This document shows positions 61,507 through 64,000 of a DNA stretch of 64,000 bases, piece after piece. Each line of letters begins with the position of its first letter. Position 1 is the first letter of the stretch. A program made the position numbers and the translations under genes. Under the pieces are notes generated by a model. The model was not told the origin of the DNA. It saw only the letters and a program-made list of their open reading frames with translations, and did no database searches. The DNA lies in the NCBI RefSeq assembly GCF_046237625.1, contig NZ_CP143545.1:1054001-1118000 (forward strand). Direction: 5' to 3'. This stretch comes from Paraperibacillus esterisolvens (GTDB taxonomy: Bacteria; Bacillota; Bacilli; Bacillales; DSM-1321).

Positions 61507-62670
61507 GTGTTTTTAAATATGACTCTCAAGCGTAATGAAGGATTGATCAGGGCGGCCACCAAACTCCATCAACAGGGTATCATCCCGGCCAATACTTATG
61601 CGATCGATCTCGATTCTCTTGAGCATAACGTCAGAGAACTCACTAAATCAGCAAAAGAGCACGGACTCAACTTGTATTATATGACAAAACAAATCGGCAG
61701 AAGCGGATTCATTGGCCGGATAATCGAGGAAAACGGGATTGAACGAGCTGTCGCTGTCGATATTGATGAAGCATTTGAACTAAAGAAGGAAAATTGCCAG
61801 ATTGGGAATATCGGCCATATCGTCCAGCCAGGCAAATCCCAATGGGAAGATGTAGTGACAAAGCTGCAGCCGGAAGTTGTCACCCTGTTTTCAGTTGAGC
61901 GGGCAGCGCAATTATCTGCCACAGCGGAAAAACTGGGGTTGACACAAGACGTCATTCTCCGTGTGATCAAACCGGATGATATGGTCTACCCCGGGCAGTA
62001 TGGCGGGTTTTTGAACGGACAGCTTGAAGAAAGTCTTGATACACTCCTCAAGCTAAAAGGGATCCGTGTGATCGGGATTACGAGCTTCCCGGTACTGCAG
62101 ATCAATGAACAAAAAGATGATTTCAGGTTTACTTCAAACATCGAAACGATAAAGATTGCCCGTGAAATTCTTGAAAGAAAGGGAGTTAAGGTGAGCCATG
62201 TGAACGCTCCTAGCGCCACAAGCTGCCATAGCATCCCGATGCTGAAGGAATGGGGAGTCACCCATGGCGAGCCAGGACATGCTATCACTGGGACAACTCC
62301 TTTGCATGCGTATCGCGAAGATTTGCCTGAAATCCCAAGCATTGTCTACGTTTCTGAAATTTCGCATATGGATGAAAAACATGCCTATACGATTGCGGGA
62401 GGATTTTATGCCCGTTCCAACATGGAAGGCGCCTTATTTGGAAGCAATGAAAATGATATTGTGAACCAACGAACAAGTGTTGATAGTGTATCGCCGGAAA
62501 ACATCGATTACTATGGCTGCCTGCGGCGAGAAGCCGGGATGGTTACCGGTGATACGGTTATTTACGCGTTCCGGACGCAAATCTTTGTCACAAGGGCCCA
62601 TGTCGCATTCATTAGAAATGTGAATTCCGGGCAGCCTGAGCTCGTTCATTTTCAAAGAAGGGGGATGTAG
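61507..62670 (+). CDS. yhfX: YhfX-like alanine-racemase-fold PLP enzyme
   Basis: 387 residues, PLP fold type III: N-terminal barrel start YAIDLDSLEHNVRELTKSAK, PLP Lys61 in YYMTKQIGRSG, and a C-terminal beta domain. A racemase or decarboxylase-like step on an amino compound is likely. GTG 61507 is seven bases after AGGAGGTGA, itself in the yhfS end. Tight coupling with yhfW. Confidence 0.83.
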   Translation: MFLNMTLKRNEGLIRAATKLHQQGIIPANTYAIDLDSLEHNVRELTKSAKEHGLNLYYMTKQIGRSGFIGRIIEENGIERAVAVDIDEAFELKKENCQIGNIGHIVQPGKSQWEDVVTKLQPEVVTLFSVERAAQLSATAEKLGLTQDVILRVIKPDDMVYPGQYGGFLNGQLEESLDTLLKLKGIRVIGITSFPVLQINEQKDDFRFTSNIETIKIAREILERKGVKVSHVNAPSATSCHSIPMLKEWGVTHGEPGHAITGTTPLHAYREDLPEIPSIVYVSEISHMDEKHAYTIAGGFYARSNMEGALFGSNENDIVNQRTSVDSVSPENIDYYGCLRREAGMVTGDTVIYAFRTQIFVTRAHVAFIRNVNSGQPELVHFQRRGM

Positions 62671-62673
62671 AAT

Positions 62674-63864
62674 ATGGCTAAAATAACCTTGCTCGTTTTG
62701 GACGGATTTGGTGTTGGCGCAATGGCAGACTGCAGGGAAGTAAAGCCTGAAGACGTAACCGCCCATACGTATAAACATATCAGGGAAACCGTCCAGCTAA
62801 GCATTCCGACTCTGTATGGACTTGGTTTAGGGAAAATTGTAGACGATGCAGGTACGCCGGCTGCCGCTTATGGAAAGAGTAACCTCGCCCATCCTGGAGC
62901 CGACACATTCATGGGGCACCAGGAATTAATGGGAAGCAAACCGGGAGTGCCAAAAAAACGGCTGATGAGTGAAGTGGGGCCAAAGATTAAAAAGTCTTTG
63001 GAAGCAAAAGGCTATGAAGTCACCCACCCTGTCGAGGGGGCAACCGTCCTGCTTGTGAATGGAGCAGTCGTCATTGGCGACAACCTCGAGTCACAGGTCG
63101 GCAATATCATCAATGTCGTCGGGGACCTGAAACAGCTCACCTTTCAGGAAGTATCCCAGATAGGGAAAATTGTCCGGGAAAATGTCGACACAAGCCGTGT
63201 CATTGTCTTTGGCAATGAAAAATCAGACATTGAGACAATCCTTTCTGTTGTAAAAGAGAAAAATTCCGGGCTGCAATGGGGCGTCGATGCCCCAAAAGCC
63301 AATGTTTACGGAGAAGGGTACCAGGTGCTCCATTTAGGGTACGGTGTCGATTTTGAAAAACAATTTGCCCATATGGCAGAAATGAATAACATCCCTGTGT
63401 ACCGGATCGGCAAAACGGCGGATGTGATCCAGGCACGCGGGTTCAATGATCCAGTTGTCAATACAAAGGATGTTCTCGAAACATACCGGAAGTTTTACCT
63501 TGACAGTGAAGACAATGCGGTCTTCCTTGTCAATGTGCAGGAGACAGATCTGGCTGGCCATAAAGAGGACAGCGTCTGGTACAAGGAAGTGCTGGAGGAC
63601 GCAGACCGGTTCCTGACATCATTTATCCCGGAATTAGGTGAAGAAGACGTCCTCATTATAACAGCGGATCACGGGAACGACCCGACAATCGGGCATTCCA
63701 ACCATACGAGGGAACAAACGCCTATTTTGGTGGTAGGGCAACATGTGAAGCCGGTGTCAATTGGAACAAGAGAGACAATGGCAGACATCGCGGCAACATT
63801 GGCAGAATTTACGGGTGTTGAACCGCCTGAATATGGAAAAAGTTTTCTAAAGGACATCATATGA
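62674..63864 (+). CDS. yhfW: YhfW-like phosphopentomutase-family enzyme
   Basis: 396 residues of the alkaline-phosphatase superfamily. Metal Asp10 in LVLDGFGVGAM, the phospho-accepting Thr78 in GADTFMGHQE, and the late metal site ITADHGNDPT and SNHTREQTP as in DeoB. It probably moves phosphate within a phosphorylated pentose-like molecule. AAGGGGGATG precedes the ATG, three bases after yhfX. Confidence 0.87.
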   Translation: MAKITLLVLDGFGVGAMADCREVKPEDVTAHTYKHIRETVQLSIPTLYGLGLGKIVDDAGTPAAAYGKSNLAHPGADTFMGHQELMGSKPGVPKKRLMSEVGPKIKKSLEAKGYEVTHPVEGATVLLVNGAVVIGDNLESQVGNIINVVGDLKQLTFQEVSQIGKIVRENVDTSRVIVFGNEKSDIETILSVVKEKNSGLQWGVDAPKANVYGEGYQVLHLGYGVDFEKQFAHMAEMNNIPVYRIGKTADVIQARGFNDPVVNTKDVLETYRKFYLDSEDNAVFLVNVQETDLAGHKEDSVWYKEVLEDADRFLTSFIPELGEEDVLIITADHGNDPTIGHSNHTREQTPILVVGQHVKPVSIGTRETMADIAATLAEFTGVEPPEYGKSFLKDII

Positions 63865-63897
63865 AATCATTTCAGCCTTTAAGGGAGGAGTGGAACG

Positions 63898-64000
63898 ATG
63901 AGGATTGTTGAAGTCAAAAATTACGAAGAGATGAGCATTTTTGCCGCCAAGCACATTCTGGAGAAAATAAAGTCCAAATCTGATGCGGCGCTGGGCCTGG
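63898..64000 (+). CDS. NagB-like sugar-phosphate isomerase/deaminase (3'-truncated by window)
   Basis: Only 34 codons are visible. The start MRIVEVKNYEEMSIFAAKHI and then KSDAALGLA match the N-terminus of glucosamine-6-phosphate deaminase (NagB). GGGAGGAGTGG precedes the ATG, 33 bases after yhfW, so it is most likely the next gene of the operon. It might be a paralogue with another substrate rather than the main nagB. Confidence 0.75.
   Translation, partial: MRIVEVKNYEEMSIFAAKHILEKIKSKSDAALGL

Overview
The window is chromosomal DNA of a spore-forming Bacillaceae bacterium (Bacillus, Mesobacillus, Cytobacillus or a close relative). The evidence is strong AGGAGG-type ribosome sites, frequent TTG/GTG starts, spore coat and spoVA genes, FapR, CodY, LexA and CcpA-type sites, and gene order collinear with the argF to yjcH arc of Bacillus subtilis. 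The species cannot be named from the sequence alone.

Region 1 (1-11.9 kb): the end of the arginine operon (carB, argF), then yjzC, yjzD, yjaU, yjaV, comZ (med is absent and comZ has its own promoter), a small minus-strand gene, FapR-controlled fabH-fabF, yjaZ, yjbA, trpS with a structured leader, and a DUF3899 membrane protein. The app peptide permease found here in B. subtilis is missing. Region 2 (12-29 kb): the oppABCDF oligopeptide permease with a good CodY site, a DUF4015 secreted glycosidase-like protein, spx, mecA, cls, coiA, pepF, a repeat-rich gap, then spxH-yjbI. Spx, MecA and SpxH are linked through ClpXP/ClpCP proteolysis, and OppA and PepF form a peptide uptake and cleavage route. 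Region 3 (29-36.4 kb): cwlQ, yjbK, relQ/sasB, nadK, an RluA-family synthase, prpE, mgtE and a second FapR target, fabI. Region 4 (36.5-42.3 kb): a sporulation block with cotO, cotZ, yjcA, a YhcN/YlaJ lipoprotein with spoVAC-spoVAD-spoVAEb, a YjcZ-family peptide, a Ser/acid-rich protein and spoVIF. Several genes here have recognisable SigK promoters. Region 5 (42.4-47.4 kb): yjcD helicase, yjcF, yjcG, yjcH and a minimal WYL protein under LexA-like boxes.

From a lone tRNA-Val(GAC) at 47.6 kb the sequence becomes accessory: decayed gene fragments, a diguanylate cyclase, an IS110 remnant and a large secreted M36 metalloprotease.

The last 9 kb is the most interesting part. A HAD phosphatase and a divergent YhfZ-type regulator stand before a tight operon that matches the components of the functionally unassigned E. 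coli yhfSTU-php-yhfWXYZ cluster: PRD protein, DUF2620, polytopic membrane protein, Php-type amidohydrolase, two PLP enzymes and a phosphopentomutase-like enzyme. It continues into a NagB-like sugar-phosphate isomerase/deaminase cut by the window edge. Four copies of a TACAAT-NN-ATTGTA palindrome sit in the three promoter gaps, and two CcpA-type cre-like sites precede the regulator. I infer a complete, catabolite-controlled pathway for an unidentified (probably phosphorylated and amino-group-bearing) substrate. Three copies of a dispersed repeat placed directly behind terminators, and a 66-bp tandem repeat, are other unexplained structures.
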